DNA of 64,000 bases from Betaproteobacteria bacterium (GCA_947482825.1 CANKMT010000007.1:1-64000), one strand, 5' to 3'. Positions 25,593 to 34,845 are shown, counted from the first letter of the stretch. Program-made: numbers and translations. The notes: generated by a model not told the origin, from the sequence alone.

Positions 25593-27251
25593 ATGAAGAC
25601 ACCATTCCTTTTGCGTTTTTCGCGCGCCCTTGGCCTGTTCCTCATCACCGCCGCGCTGCTCACGTCGTGCGCGACGACCGATCGCAGCGATGCGGGCAAG
25701 CCCCGCCTCGTCGTGTTCTTGGTCGTGGACGGCCTGCCCCAGTGGCAGGTCATCGACTATCGCGACCAGCTCGGGCCCGACGGCTTGGCCCGATTCCTCG
25801 ATCGCGGCGCATGGTTCTCCGATGCACGCTATGGACATGCCTTCACGGCGACTGCCCCCGGCCACGCAACGATGCTTACCGGCGCCTACCCGCGCCGCAC
25901 GGGCATCGTCGGCAACGAGTGGCGTGATCCAAAGACCGCTCAACCGGTCTACAACACCGGGGACGAGGCCTATACCTACATCGACAACCAGACGGCAAAG
26001 CTCGCAGGCACCAGCCCGCGAAACCTGCAGGTCGAGACGGTCGGCGACGTCCTGCGCCGGGCGGATGCGCGCGCCAAGGTGATCGGGATTTCGGGCAAGG
26101 ATCGTGGCGCGATCCTGCCGGCCGGCAAGACCGGCACCGCGTACGTGTACATGGGGGACAGCGGCCGATTCGCGTCGAGCACCTACTACATGAAATCGCA
26201 TCCGGCCTGGGTCACCGGGTTCAACGATGCAAAACCCGCCGACCGGTACTTCAAGGCAGCCTGGTCGCCCCTGCTGCCCGAACCCGCCTATGCGCGCTCG
26301 CAGCCAGACGACCGCCCCTGGTACAGCCGAGGCGGCAAGTTGCCGAAGACCTTCGGCGAGGGAATGGAAAAGCCTGGTCCGGCCTTCTACGGCTCCTTGT
26401 TGCCGAGCCACTTCGGCGACGCCTTGGCGCTCGATTTCGCCCGCGCGGCGATCGCGGGCGAAGCGCTCGGGCAGGACGAGGTTCCCGACATCCTCGCGAT
26501 CAGCCTCTCCGGCCACGACTACATCAACCACGCGTACGGGGCCGAGTCCCGCCTGTCCCATGACCACGTCCTGCAACTCGACCGGCTGCTCGCGTCATTC
26601 TTCGCCGACCTCGACCGCACGATAGGCAAGGACAACTACATTGCAGTGCTCACCGCAGACCATGGGTTCATGCCGGCGCCGGAGTACAGCCAGTCGCTCG
26701 GCCGCAATGCAGGCCGGCAGAACATCCCGCTTACGCTGGAGCGCCTCAACAAGGGACTGGAAGCGAAATTCGGCCGGGGCCCATGGGTGCGTACGTGGTC
26801 GGCCAACGGCATCCTCCTCGACAACGCGCACATCGCGTCGAGCAAAGTCGACCGTCGGTCGCTGGAACAGGAGGCCCGCGCAATCCTTCTTGCCGAGCCC
26901 GGAATCGTCGGCATGTACTCCCGCAGCGACGTCGAGGGCACCACTGCGCCGGTCTCCACGCAATTCCTGGAGCAAATGCAAAAGACGTATTTCGCCGAGC
27001 GCTCGCCCGACCTGATGATCGTGCCTCGGCCATACTGGATGTTCGAAGCGCGCCGCGCGGCCACGTCCACGCACGGCTCGCCGCACGCCTACGATTCCCA
27101 GGTGCCGATCCTGTTCTACGGACCGCGTTGGGTCGGTAGGGGGAAAGTGGATGTTCCAGTCTCCGTTGTGGACATCGCTCCTACGCTGGCGCGTTTCCTC
27201 GGGGTTGCGACGCCGTCGGCTTCCGAGGGAAAAATTCTGCCCCTGCCCTGA
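25593..27251 (+). CDS. Lipoprotein alkaline phosphatase/phosphodiesterase (PafA-like)
   Basis: 552-aa member of the type I phosphodiesterase/nucleotide pyrophosphatase superfamily. The signal peptide ends in the lipobox LLTSC (Cys about 27), so it is probably lipid-anchored. Two-metal phosphatase features are VFLVVDGLP, the nucleophile Thr in FTATAPGHATMLTG, SLSGHDYINHAYG, VLTADHGFMP and a C-terminal STHGSPHAYDSQVP with metal-binding His. The overall pattern resembles PafA-type phosphate-irrepressible phosphatases, which release phosphate from organic monoesters outside the cell. No pho genes are adjacent. Confidence 0.85.
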   Translation: MKTPFLLRFSRALGLFLITAALLTSCATTDRSDAGKPRLVVFLVVDGLPQWQVIDYRDQLGPDGLARFLDRGAWFSDARYGHAFTATAPGHATMLTGAYPRRTGIVGNEWRDPKTAQPVYNTGDEAYTYIDNQTAKLAGTSPRNLQVETVGDVLRRADARAKVIGISGKDRGAILPAGKTGTAYVYMGDSGRFASSTYYMKSHPAWVTGFNDAKPADRYFKAAWSPLLPEPAYARSQPDDRPWYSRGGKLPKTFGEGMEKPGPAFYGSLLPSHFGDALALDFARAAIAGEALGQDEVPDILAISLSGHDYINHAYGAESRLSHDHVLQLDRLLASFFADLDRTIGKDNYIAVLTADHGFMPAPEYSQSLGRNAGRQNIPLTLERLNKGLEAKFGRGPWVRTWSANGILLDNAHIASSKVDRRSLEQEARAILLAEPGIVGMYSRSDVEGTTAPVSTQFLEQMQKTYFAERSPDLMIVPRPYWMFEARRAATSTHGSPHAYDSQVPILFYGPRWVGRGKVDVPVSVVDIAPTLARFLGVATPSASEGKILPLP

Positions 27252-27433
27252 ATCGACCCTCTCGGTCGGCCTCTCGCGCCACGCATTCGTCCGGCGCAAA
27301 CTCTGCTTCGCGTCAGCCGAATATCAGTGCCCTTTCAGATCGGGGACTCCCGGCGTTCTTGCGGTCCAGAAACCGGATGGCCTAGTCAGAAAAATTTGGC
27401 GGCCTTGCGCCACATCGAACCAGCCGCGACCCA

Positions 27434-27670
27434 TTAAAGTCCAGTTCTACATTCTGCCCACGCCGCTACCATCGTAGCCGCAACCATGCGGCCTGTTCTT
27501 GAGACAGTCGGACTCTCCGAAGCCTTCATCGCTTCGATGTGCCTATCGAAGTAAGTGTCGATCTGCGTAGTCATTCCGTAAAGAGCCCTTATGCTCTTGG
27601 CAATGACGCTTAATCCAGTATCAGGAAATGCGGCCGCAATCATGGTTTCCTCGACAGGGTTACAAGGCAC
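27434..27670 (-). CDS. Hypothetical small protein
   Basis: 78-aa frame from GTG 27670 (or 69 aa from ATG 27643, which has GAGG five bases upstream). The sequence is mostly helical in character (FPDTGLSVIAKSIRALYGM) and ends in an Ala-rich stretch, MVAATMVAAWAE, too short for a confident membrane helix. I do not recognise the family. It lies 18 nt downstream of a vapC-like gene on the same strand and may be cotranscribed. The 182 bp between it and the phosphatase gene show no gene. Confidence 0.45.
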   Translation of the reverse strand: MPCNPVEETMIAAAFPDTGLSVIAKSIRALYGMTTQIDTYFDRHIEAMKASESPTVSRTGRMVAATMVAAWAECRTGL

Positions 27671-27688
27671 TCGACAAGATCGTGCGGA

Positions 27689-28102
27689 TCAATTCCGCTC
27701 TACCGGATAGAGCCTGATCCCGGGAATCGCCGCCGCGATGGTCGCGAAGTCCCGATCGTCGTGCAGGAGGACGAGGCTGTGCTCCAATGCGATGGCTGCA
27801 ATGAGGCAATCATTGCTGCTGCGGGGTGTCTTACCGGCCCTCCGACAAACTTGATACAACCGGGCCGCCTCGACATGTGAAGCCACTGGTTCGGCAGGCG
27901 CATAGCAGCACAAGCCCTCGAAATACTTCCGCCACTTCTCGAAGCGCTGGTCCGAGTCTGCTCCCTGGAGCACTTCCTGCAGAATGATCGGCGCAATGCC
28001 GACGACCTCGTCACCCCCGAGCAGGTTCTTCAGAATCTCCACGTGGCGGACATCCGAGCCGCGCAGGAAATCCACCCACACGGAGGTGTCCACCAGGTAC
28101 AT
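27689..28102 (-). CDS. vapC: VapC-type PIN toxin
   Basis: 137-aa PIN ribonuclease. The acidic active site is complete: Asp5 in YLVDTSVWVDFL, Glu in IILQEVLQG, Asp in SSNDCLIAAIAL and Asp in LLHDDRDFATIA. It lies 8 nt downstream of a VapB-type antitoxin gene. It is much closer to classical VapC than the PIN protein at 22870-23265. Expected activity is site-specific RNA cleavage inhibiting translation. Confidence 0.92.
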   Translation of the reverse strand: MYLVDTSVWVDFLRGSDVRHVEILKNLLGGDEVVGIAPIILQEVLQGADSDQRFEKWRKYFEGLCCYAPAEPVASHVEAARLYQVCRRAGKTPRSSNDCLIAAIALEHSLVLLHDDRDFATIAAAIPGIRLYPVERN

Positions 28103-28110
28103 CGGGACGC

Positions 28111-28302
28111 CTAGCGCGCGCTCTTGTATTCGTAGTTCCTGCGCAGACCGCCAGTACCGAAAAGCTCGAGCAGCTTCTTTTGCTGGCCGATCTGCACAAA
28201 TCTGCGAAGAGCGGCTTCGACTGCCTCGCGCTTGGTCTTAACGTTTGCAAGCTTCATGGCCTGTCGCACAAGCTTGTCGTCGAGCACGATATTGGTTCTC
28301 AC
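28111..28302 (-). CDS. vapB: VapB-type antitoxin
   Basis: 63-aa protein. The N-terminus RTNIVLDDKLVRQAMKLANVKTKREAVEAALRRF (quoted: TNIVLDDKLVRQAMKLA) is the ribbon-helix-helix signature of the DUF2191/VapB group. The C-terminal LLELFGTGGLRRNYEY is the toxin-binding tail. The start is GTG 28302 with a GGAGGT site seven bases before it. It pairs with the vapC directly downstream. Confidence 0.9.
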   Translation of the reverse strand: MRTNIVLDDKLVRQAMKLANVKTKREAVEAALRRFVQIGQQKKLLELFGTGGLRRNYEYKSAR

Positions 28303-28313
28303 AATACACCTCC

Positions 28314-28342
28314 GGATGTGTACGCTTTGACATGATACATCC
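28314..28342 (-). promoter_or_regulatory. Inverted repeat and -10 box upstream of vapB
   Basis: GGATGT (28314-28319) and ACATCC (28337-28342) form an inverted repeat around a 17-bp spacer. On the minus strand TATCAT (28333-28338) is a plausible -10 for vapBC. The site is a likely autoregulatory operator. It begins 9 bp after the 3' end of the PaaK-like gene. Confidence 0.4.
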
Positions 28343-28350
28343 GTTCATTC

Positions 28351-29601
28351 CTACCCGTATTTGCGCAGGTCGTCGATCACCTTGCCATCGTTGGGCAGGC
28401 TGCCGGCACCGACGAACTCGACTTCGCCGCGCAGTTTGGTCACTTCGCGGATCGTGGCGAGCAGCACCGCACGCAGGGCGTCTGTACCCGAGGCGCCGGG
28501 CATTTCGCACTTGAGCGTCATGCGATCGCTGCCGACTTCGCCCTCGATCACGAGGCGCGCCCTTGCGACTTGCGGATGCCGGCGCAGGATCTCGCCGATC
28601 TGCTTTGCCGTCACGAACATCGCTCGTACCTTGGTGCTCTGGTCGGCGCGGCCCATCCAGCCCTTGATGCGCACATTCGTCCTTCCGCAAGGGCTCACTC
28701 CTTCGAGCACCGCAGAAAGGTCGCCGGTGCCGAAGCGGACCAGCGGGTAGTCCTTGTTGAAGGTGGTGATGACGACTTCGCCCACTTCGCCCGGCGCCAC
28801 GGGGTCGCCCGTGCCGGGGCGGACGATTTCGAGGATGAGGCCTTCTTCGAGGATCATGCCTTCGTTCACGCTGGCTTCCGGCGCGGTGGATTCGTAGGCG
28901 ATCATTCCGAGATCGGCGCTCGCGTAGCACTGGAGCACCGCAATGCCGCGCGCCTGCAGCGCTTTCCTGACCGCGGGCGGCAGGTATTCCGCGCCTACGA
29001 TCGCTTTCCTGAGGCAGGAAACGTCCACTTTAAGTTCGTCGGCCTTCTCGACGATGAGCTTAAGGAAAGACGGGGTTCCGATGTAGGCGTTGATCGACAG
29101 CCCCGCGATCGCCGCGACCTGCATTTCGGTCTGGCCTGTGCCGGTCGGCACCACGGTGCATCCGAGCGCAAGCGCCCCACTTTCGATCATCGAGCCGGCG
29201 GGAGTGAAGTGGTAGGCAAACGTGTTGATCACCAGGTCGCCGGCGCGGAATCCTGCGGCGTACAACGCGCGGGCCGTCCGCCACCAGTCGCGTGTGGCAC
29301 CTTCGGGTTCGTAAATCGGACCGGGCGAGACGAAGATCTTGGACAACTGCGCTACCGGTGTCGCATTGAGACCGCCCAGCGGCAGATCCATCTTCTGCAG
29401 CTCGCCGAGATCGGACTTGCGCGTGACCGGCAGCTTTGCAAGGGCCTCGCGCGATGTGACAGCGGCCGGATCGATCCCGCCGAGGATGCGCCCGAATCCC
29501 GGTGCGTTCTGCTTCGCATGCGCAATCTGACCCGGTAATGCAGCGAGCAATGCGGCCTCGCGCTCGGCGGCGGAGCGCGTCTCGAGGGTGTCGTAGTGCA
29601 T
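28351..29601 (-). CDS. PaaK-like AMP-forming CoA ligase
   Basis: 416-aa adenylate-forming enzyme of the phenylacetate-CoA ligase type. Landmarks are FVSPGPIYEPEG near the substrate region, VINTFAYHFTPAGSM, VPTGTGQTEMQ, CYASADLGMIAYES (adenylate-binding) and RIKGWMGRADQSTKVRAMFV (hinge and C-terminal lid). The usual SSGTTGxP P-loop is replaced by FVSPGPIY, as in a PaaK subgroup next to Liv transporters. The start is ATG 29601, overlapping the livF stop as TAATG. It ends the liv operon and probably activates the imported acid. Confidence 0.85.
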   Translation of the reverse strand: MHYDTLETRSAAEREAALLAALPGQIAHAKQNAPGFGRILGGIDPAAVTSREALAKLPVTRKSDLGELQKMDLPLGGLNATPVAQLSKIFVSPGPIYEPEGATRDWWRTARALYAAGFRAGDLVINTFAYHFTPAGSMIESGALALGCTVVPTGTGQTEMQVAAIAGLSINAYIGTPSFLKLIVEKADELKVDVSCLRKAIVGAEYLPPAVRKALQARGIAVLQCYASADLGMIAYESTAPEASVNEGMILEEGLILEIVRPGTGDPVAPGEVGEVVITTFNKDYPLVRFGTGDLSAVLEGVSPCGRTNVRIKGWMGRADQSTKVRAMFVTAKQIGEILRRHPQVARARLVIEGEVGSDRMTLKCEMPGASGTDALRAVLLATIREVTKLRGEVEFVGAGSLPNDGKVIDDLRKYG

Positions 29602-30404
29602 TACAGCCAACGCTTCCGGCGGCGATACGACTTCGCGTCACGGAAACTCTTCCTGCCTCCGGACGAAAAGCCGAGGTAAAACTCTTTCACGTCCTCGTTC
29701 TCGGCCAGCGCCCTGCCTTCGCCGTCCATCACGACCCGGCCGTTCTCGAGGATGTAGCCATAGTCGGCATACCTGAGCGCGATGTTGGTGTTTTGCTCGG
29801 CGAGCAGGAAGCTCACGCCTTCCTTCGCATTGAGGGCCTTGACGATCTCGAAGATCTCCTCCACCAGTTGCGGCGCGAGGCCCATCGACGGCTCGTCGAG
29901 CAAGATCATCTTGGGCCGCGCCATCAACGCGCGGCCGATGGCGGTCATCTGCTGCTCACCGCCCGAGGTGTAGCCGGACTGCGAATCCCGCCGCTCTTTC
30001 AGGCGCGGAAAATAGGCGTAGACCTTTTCGAGATCCTGCAGGATGCCCGCGCGGCCTGCATTGCTCGTGTAAGCGCCGGTCAGCAGGTTTTCCTCGATCG
30101 AAAGGTGCTGGAAGCAATGGCGTCCTTCCATGACCTGGATGACGCCGCGCTTGACCAGGTCGGCCGGCGTGAGCTTCTCGATGCGCTCGCCCTTGTACTC
30201 GATGTACCCCTTGGTAACCTCGCCACGCTCGGCCTTGAGCAGGTTGGAAACCGCGCGCAGCGTGGTGGTCTTGCCGGCGCCGTTGCCTCCGAGCAGCGCG
30301 ACGATCTTTCCTTCGGGCACCGAAAGCGTCACGCCCTTCAGCACCAGGATGACGTGGTTGTAGATGACTTCGATGCCGTTGACGGTGAGCAGGGGCTGGC
30401 TCAT
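29601..30404 (-). CDS. livF: Branched-chain-type ABC transporter ATPase
   Basis: 267-aa nucleotide-binding subunit starting at MSQPLLTVNG (ATG 30404). Walker A is GGNGAGKTTT, the signature motif is the variant YTSGGEQQM, Walker B is MILLDEPSMGL and the H-loop region is LLAEQNTNIAL. The basic C-terminal tail (SYRRRKRWL) is unusual. It pairs with LivG on the LivHM channel in the inner membrane. A strong hairpin separates it from the substrate-binding-protein gene. Confidence 0.93.
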   Translation of the reverse strand: MSQPLLTVNGIEVIYNHVILVLKGVTLSVPEGKIVALLGGNGAGKTTTLRAVSNLLKAERGEVTKGYIEYKGERIEKLTPADLVKRGVIQVMEGRHCFQHLSIEENLLTGAYTSNAGRAGILQDLEKVYAYFPRLKERRDSQSGYTSGGEQQMTAIGRALMARPKMILLDEPSMGLAPQLVEEIFEIVKALNAKEGVSFLLAEQNTNIALRYADYGYILENGRVVMDGEGRALAENEDVKEFYLGFSSGGRKSFRDAKSYRRRKRWL

Positions 30405-30474
30405 CGGGACAATGTTCTCCGGTGGGTGGTTTTCGGCTTTCGCAGGGGTCGCAAGAAAACCGCGCGGCCGCCGC

Positions 30475-30507
30475 AAAAGCCGCTCCCGGTACTCGACCGG
30501 GAGCGGC
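30475..30507 (-). terminator. Intrinsic terminator/attenuator between the binding-protein gene and livF
   Basis: A perfect 12-bp stem (GCCGCTCCCGGT with ACCGGGAGCGGC, five-base loop, 30479-30507) is followed on the minus strand by four T. It lies 20 bp after the binding-protein stop and about 70 bp before the livF start. It probably reduces read-through so that the binding protein is made in excess, or protects the upstream mRNA from 3' decay. Confidence 0.75.
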
Positions 30508-30527
30508 GCACGAGGCTGCCCTGCTCT

Positions 30528-31871
30528 TTATTGCTCCTTGGCGCAATCGCGCCGGGCAATCTTCTTCTCGGCCGCATACTTCTCCGCCGAGGCGCGGATC
30601 ATCGGGCGGATGATCTGCTGGTCAGCCTCGATAACACCGGGTTGGACGTTCCACTTCTTGCCGTCCCAGATGTGCATCGAGGCGGTGCGGCCGCCTGCAT
30701 GGTCGACGCACGAGGTGCTGATCGGCGTCATGAAGCCCTCGAAACCGAGCTTCTTGATCGCCGCCTGGTCAATTGCCAGGTTCTCCAGGCCCCAGCGCAC
30801 TTCCTCGCCCTTGAGCGGCTTCTTGCCGTACTTGATCTGGGCGCGCTTGACCGCTTCGACCGACATCATTGCGAAGGTCAGGCCGCGGTTGTAGAGCACC
30901 TCGCCGACCTCTTCCTTCTTGCCCGTGCCCTGTCCCTTGTCGTGGAGGTGCTTGAGGACGTCCTTGTGCACCTGACCCTGTCCTGCCGAAGCGAGGAACA
31001 CGAGTGCGTTGTACCCCTTGGCGCCCTCGCCGGCGGGAGTCACGTCAGGCTCGGCGCCCGACCACCATACGCCGTACATCTTCTCGCGCGGATAGCCGGT
31101 GGCAACCGCTTCCTTGATCGAGGTCGAGTTCATCACGCCCCAGCCCCACAGGAAGACGTAGTCGGGCCGTTGCTGGCGGATCTGCAGCCAGGTCGCCTTC
31201 TGCTCGACGCCCGGGTGGGTGACCGGCAGCAGCAGGAGTTCGTACCCGTGCATCTTGGCGCGTTCCTGCAGCAGGGCGATCGGCTCCTTGCCATAGGGCG
31301 AATCGTGGTAGACCAGCGCGATCTTCTTGCCCTTGAGTCTGTCAACGCCGCCCTCTTTCTTGCCGACGTGCTGCACGAGCATGTCGGCCGCATCCCAGTA
31401 GGTGCCCCCAAGCGGGAAATTCCAGCCGAACACGGTGCCATCGACCGAATCCGCCCGCCCGTAGCCGCCGGTGATGATTGGGATCTTGTCGGTAAAGGAT
31501 TTGTCGGTCACCGCGAACGTGATGCCGGTGGACAGGGGATGGAACAGGGTCGCGCCCGTCGGGCCCTTGCCCTTGAGGCGCTCGTAGCACTCCACGCCTC
31601 GGTCGGTGGCGTAGCCTGTCTCGCATTCCTCGAACGTGATCTTGATGCCGTTGATGCCCCCATCGCGGGCATTCACCAGCTTCAGGTAATCGACGTACCC
31701 GTTCGCGAACGGCACCCCGTTGGGCGCATACGCGCCGGTGCGATAGGACAGCACCGGGAAGAACTGCTCCTTGGCCTGGGCGAAGGCCGGCGCGCTCGCA
31801 GTGGCCGCGACTGCCGCGACCAAGGCTCCCGTGGCGGCCGCCAGGAGCCGCGTTTTCGCTGCTTGTCTCAT
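30528..31871 (-). CDS. ABC transporter substrate-binding protein (Peripla_BP_6 type)
   Basis: 447-aa periplasmic type I binding protein. ATG 31871 follows AGGAGG and opens a signal peptide of about 31 residues ending APAFAQA. Motifs include YRTGAYAPNGVPFANGYVDYL, VARDGGING-like NARDGGINGIKI, ITFEECETGYATDRGVECYE and YHDSPYGKEPIALLQERA (read as separate segments). The subgroup is longer than LivK and differs from amino-acid-binding LivJ/K in its binding-loop region, consistent with an organic acid ligand. It is the fifth gene of the operon. Confidence 0.9.
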   Translation of the reverse strand: MRQAAKTRLLAAATGALVAAVAATASAPAFAQAKEQFFPVLSYRTGAYAPNGVPFANGYVDYLKLVNARDGGINGIKITFEECETGYATDRGVECYERLKGKGPTGATLFHPLSTGITFAVTDKSFTDKIPIITGGYGRADSVDGTVFGWNFPLGGTYWDAADMLVQHVGKKEGGVDRLKGKKIALVYHDSPYGKEPIALLQERAKMHGYELLLLPVTHPGVEQKATWLQIRQQRPDYVFLWGWGVMNSTSIKEAVATGYPREKMYGVWWSGAEPDVTPAGEGAKGYNALVFLASAGQGQVHKDVLKHLHDKGQGTGKKEEVGEVLYNRGLTFAMMSVEAVKRAQIKYGKKPLKGEEVRWGLENLAIDQAAIKKLGFEGFMTPISTSCVDHAGGRTASMHIWDGKKWNVQPGVIEADQQIIRPMIRASAEKYAAEKKIARRDCAKEQ

Positions 31872-31939
31872 CTGTACTTCCTCCTTTTGAACAATGCCGC
31901 CGGCGGGATCCGCCGGGCGGATACGTAAATCTTGGCACA

Positions 31940-33004
31940 TCAGTGTGGAAACGGCCATAACCGCAGCTTCTCCTTGCCCACCGCCCATAGCCGGGCCAGC
32001 CCGTGCGGCTCGACGATCAGGAAGAACACGATCAGCGCGCCGAAGATCATGAGCTCCAAATGCGAAATCATCGCCGTGGAGATTGGCACGCCCAGCAGGG
32101 TCGGAAGCTGGTTCAGCAGGATAGGCAACATCACGATAAACGCGGCGCCGAAATAGCTGCCCAGCAGCGACCCCATGCCGCCGATGATGATCATGAACAG
32201 CAGATTGAGGGACAGGGTCAGGTTGAACGCCAGCGGCTCCCAGGAGCCCAGGTGCATGAATCCCCACAACGCGCCGGCGACGCCGACGTAGAACGAACTC
32301 ACCGCGAAGGCGCTCAGCTTGGCATAGACCGGCCGGATGCCGATCACTTCGGCGGCGACGTCCATGTCGCGCATCGCCATCCACGCGCGGCCGATGTGGC
32401 CGCGCACGAGATTCTTCGCGATCAGCGTGAAAACGATCAGCACGGCGAGCAGGAAGCAGTATTTCTTCACCGGCGTGTCAATCGTCCATCCGAACATCAC
32501 GATCGGCGCGGTGGATACCGATCCCGACGACGCGTAGTCGGTAAACCACTTGACGCGCGCGAACAGCCAGTCGGTGAAGAATTGCGCCGCAAGGGTGGCG
32601 ACCGCAAGGTACAGGCCCTTGATGCGCAGGCTCGGGACCCCGAACAGCATGCCGACCGCGGCCGCGATCAATCCGGCGAGCACCAGCACCACGAGGAAGT
32701 TGAGCTGCGGGATGCGCAGCGCAATGTTGTACGCCGCGTACGCGCCCACCGCCATGAACGCGGCATGGCCGATCGAGATCTGGCCGCAGTAGCCGACCAG
32801 CAGGTTGAGGCCGATTGCAGCCAGCGTCAGGATCAGGAACGGGATGAGCAACGAAAGGAACAGGTAGTCGCTTGCGAAGAACGGCACCGCCACGAAGGCG
32901 ACCACGAGCAGGCCTGCCATGAACACCCGGTCCTGCAGGATCGGCAGCATCTGCTGGTCCGCCGCATACGTGGTCTTGTATTGCCCGTTTTCCCTGTAGA
33001 ACAT
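31940..33004 (-). CDS. livM: Branched-chain-type ABC permease LivM
   Basis: 354-aa inner-membrane permease with about 9-10 hydrophobic segments. The family signature is GLNLLVGYCGQISIGHAAFMAVGAY, with GRAWMAMRDMDVAAEVIGI as the EAA-like cytoplasmic loop that contacts the ATPase. It forms the channel with LivH. ATG 33004 is 7 nt after livH. It transports the ligand of the binding protein encoded downstream. Confidence 0.93.
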   Translation of the reverse strand: MFYRENGQYKTTYAADQQMLPILQDRVFMAGLLVVAFVAVPFFASDYLFLSLLIPFLILTLAAIGLNLLVGYCGQISIGHAAFMAVGAYAAYNIALRIPQLNFLVVLVLAGLIAAAVGMLFGVPSLRIKGLYLAVATLAAQFFTDWLFARVKWFTDYASSGSVSTAPIVMFGWTIDTPVKKYCFLLAVLIVFTLIAKNLVRGHIGRAWMAMRDMDVAAEVIGIRPVYAKLSAFAVSSFYVGVAGALWGFMHLGSWEPLAFNLTLSLNLLFMIIIGGMGSLLGSYFGAAFIVMLPILLNQLPTLLGVPISTAMISHLELMIFGALIVFFLIVEPHGLARLWAVGKEKLRLWPFPH

Positions 33005-33011
33005 GGCGGCG

Positions 33012-34013
33012 TCAGACCCTGTCGATGTGCTTTTCGCCGAACAGGCCTTCCGGCCTGACCAGCAGGAACAGCAGCGCGAGCACGTAGGCGAACCAGTTCT
33101 CGATACCGCCGCCGGCGAGGTCGAACGCCTTGACCATCACCGGGCCGAGGAAGACTTCGGCCATCTTCTCGCCAACGCCGATGATCAACCCGCCGACGAT
33201 GGCCCCTGCAACCGAGGTGAACCCGCCGAGGATCACGACCGGCAGCGCCTTGAGGGCAACCTGCGAAAGCGAAAACTGCACGCCGAGCTTGGAGCCCCAG
33301 ATCACGCCCGCGACGAGCGCGACGATTCCCGCGACCGACCAGACGATGACCCAGATGCGGTTGAGCGGAATCCCGATCGACTGCGCGGCCTGGTGGTCGT
33401 CGGCCACCGCGCGCAGCGCCCGTCCTGTCGCGGTCTTCTGGAAAAACAGCATCAGGCTCGCGACCAGCGCGGCGGCCGCGATCGTCGCGACGAAATCCTC
33501 CTTGTTCACGAGGATGCCGCCCTGGAACAGCTGGTCGAGAATCATCACCGGCTCCTTGGCGATGCCCAGCTCGATCTTGTAGATGTCGCTGCCCCACACG
33601 GTCTGCCCAAAGCCGTCCAGGAAGTAGGAAACGCCGAGTGTGGCCATCAGGAGCGCGACGCCTTCCTGGTTTACGAGCGGGCGCAGGACCAGCCTTTCGA
33701 CCAGCCAGGCCAGCACGATCATGATCGCAGTCGCCAGGAGCATGGCCACCCAGAGCGGCATGCGCTCGGCCAGCCTCGCTACCGCCAGCGCCGCGAACAG
33801 CACCATCGCGCCCTGCGCGAAATTGAATACGCCCGAGGCCTTGAAGATGAGCGCAAACCCGAGGGCCACCAGCGAATACAGCACGCCGGCCATGAGGCCC
33901 CCGAGGAGCACCTCGATGTAGAACCCCGGCGCGCTTGCGCCCGTGGCGAGCGGCGCCACCAGCCCGGTCAGTAACACGATGCCGAGGATAAAGGTGGGAA
34001 GGTTTTTCTTCAT
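33012..34013 (-). CDS. livH: Branched-chain-type ABC permease LivH
   Basis: 333-aa permease. The conserved FEVLLGGLMAGVLYSLVALGFALIFKASGVFNFAQGAM region (for example YSLVALGFALIFKASG) and the cytoplasmic loop RALRAVADDHQAAQSIGI are typical LivH features. About eight membrane segments are visible. A cleavable-looking N-terminal hydrophobic segment (TFILGIVLLTGLVAPLA) precedes them. It lies 19 nt after livG and pairs with LivM. Confidence 0.93.
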   Translation of the reverse strand: MKKNLPTFILGIVLLTGLVAPLATGASAPGFYIEVLLGGLMAGVLYSLVALGFALIFKASGVFNFAQGAMVLFAALAVARLAERMPLWVAMLLATAIMIVLAWLVERLVLRPLVNQEGVALLMATLGVSYFLDGFGQTVWGSDIYKIELGIAKEPVMILDQLFQGGILVNKEDFVATIAAAALVASLMLFFQKTATGRALRAVADDHQAAQSIGIPLNRIWVIVWSVAGIVALVAGVIWGSKLGVQFSLSQVALKALPVVILGGFTSVAGAIVGGLIIGVGEKMAEVFLGPVMVKAFDLAGGGIENWFAYVLALLFLLVRPEGLFGEKHIDRV

Positions 34014-34032
34014 CTGGAGTGGCGCCGCGGAT

Positions 34033-34845
34033 TCAATGCGAGACGCCGAGGTAGGCGTCGATCACGGCCTGGTTGCCGCGCACTTCGTCCGGGGTGCCGT
34101 CGCCGATCTTGCGGCCGTAATCGAGCACCACGACGCGATCCGAAATATCCATGACCACGCTCATGTCGTGTTCGATGAGCACGATGGTCGTTCCGAAGTG
34201 GTCGTTGACATCGAGGATGAAGCGACACATGTCCTGCTTTTCCTCGACGTTCATGCCCGCCATCGGCTCATCGAGCAGCAGCACGCTCGGCTCCAGCGCC
34301 AGCGCGCGGCCGAGATCGACCCGCTTCTGCAACCCATAGGGCAGCCGGCCCACCGGGGTCTTGCGCCAGGCCTGGATCTCGAGGAAATCGATGATGCGTT
34401 CAACGGCCTCGCGATGCTCGATCTCCTCCTTCGCGGCCGGGCCCAGGCGCAGCGCCTGCAGGAGGATGTTCGAATGCATGCGCAGGTTGCGCCCGGTCAT
34501 GATGTTGTCCAGCACGCTCATGCCCTTGAAGAGCGCGAGGTTCTGGAAGGTGCGCGCGATTCCCGACAGGGCGACTTCGTGCGGGTCCATGTCATGGAAC
34601 TCGCGCAGGGTCCCGTCCATCTTCAGCCGGATGGTGCCCCGCTGCGGATGGTAGACGCCATTGATCACGTTGAGCATCGAGCTCTTGCCCGCGCCGTTGG
34701 GGCCGATGATCGCGCGTACCTCGTGCTCGCGCACATCGAACGACACGTCGCTCAGCGCCTTGACGCCGCCAAAGGCGAGGGACACGCCCTCGACCGCGAT
34801 GATGACCTCGCCGGTGACGCGCTCAACGGTCGCTCCCCCGCTCAT
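34033..34845 (-). CDS. livG: Branched-chain-type ABC transporter ATPase LivG
   Basis: 270-aa nucleotide-binding subunit. Walker A is IIGPNGAGKSSMLN, the Q-loop region is GIARTFQNLALF, the signature is RLPYGLQKRVDLGRALALEP (the LSGGQ motif in the LPYGLQ variant common in LivG), Walker B is VLLLDEPMAGMN and the switch His is LIEHDMSVVMDIS. It overlaps the upstream CoA ligase gene by 4 nt, so the two are translationally coupled. Confidence 0.93.
   Translation of the reverse strand: MSGGATVERVTGEVIIAVEGVSLAFGGVKALSDVSFDVREHEVRAIIGPNGAGKSSMLNVINGVYHPQRGTIRLKMDGTLREFHDMDPHEVALSGIARTFQNLALFKGMSVLDNIMTGRNLRMHSNILLQALRLGPAAKEEIEHREAVERIIDFLEIQAWRKTPVGRLPYGLQKRVDLGRALALEPSVLLLDEPMAGMNVEEKQDMCRFILDVNDHFGTTIVLIEHDMSVVMDISDRVVVLDYGRKIGDGTPDEVRGNQAVIDAYLGVSH

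Noticed and set aside
29502-31928. 808-codon plus-strand open frame opposite livF and the binding-protein gene
   Set aside because: Despite its length it is antisense to two clear transporter genes and runs through their terminator hairpin; no domain is visible.
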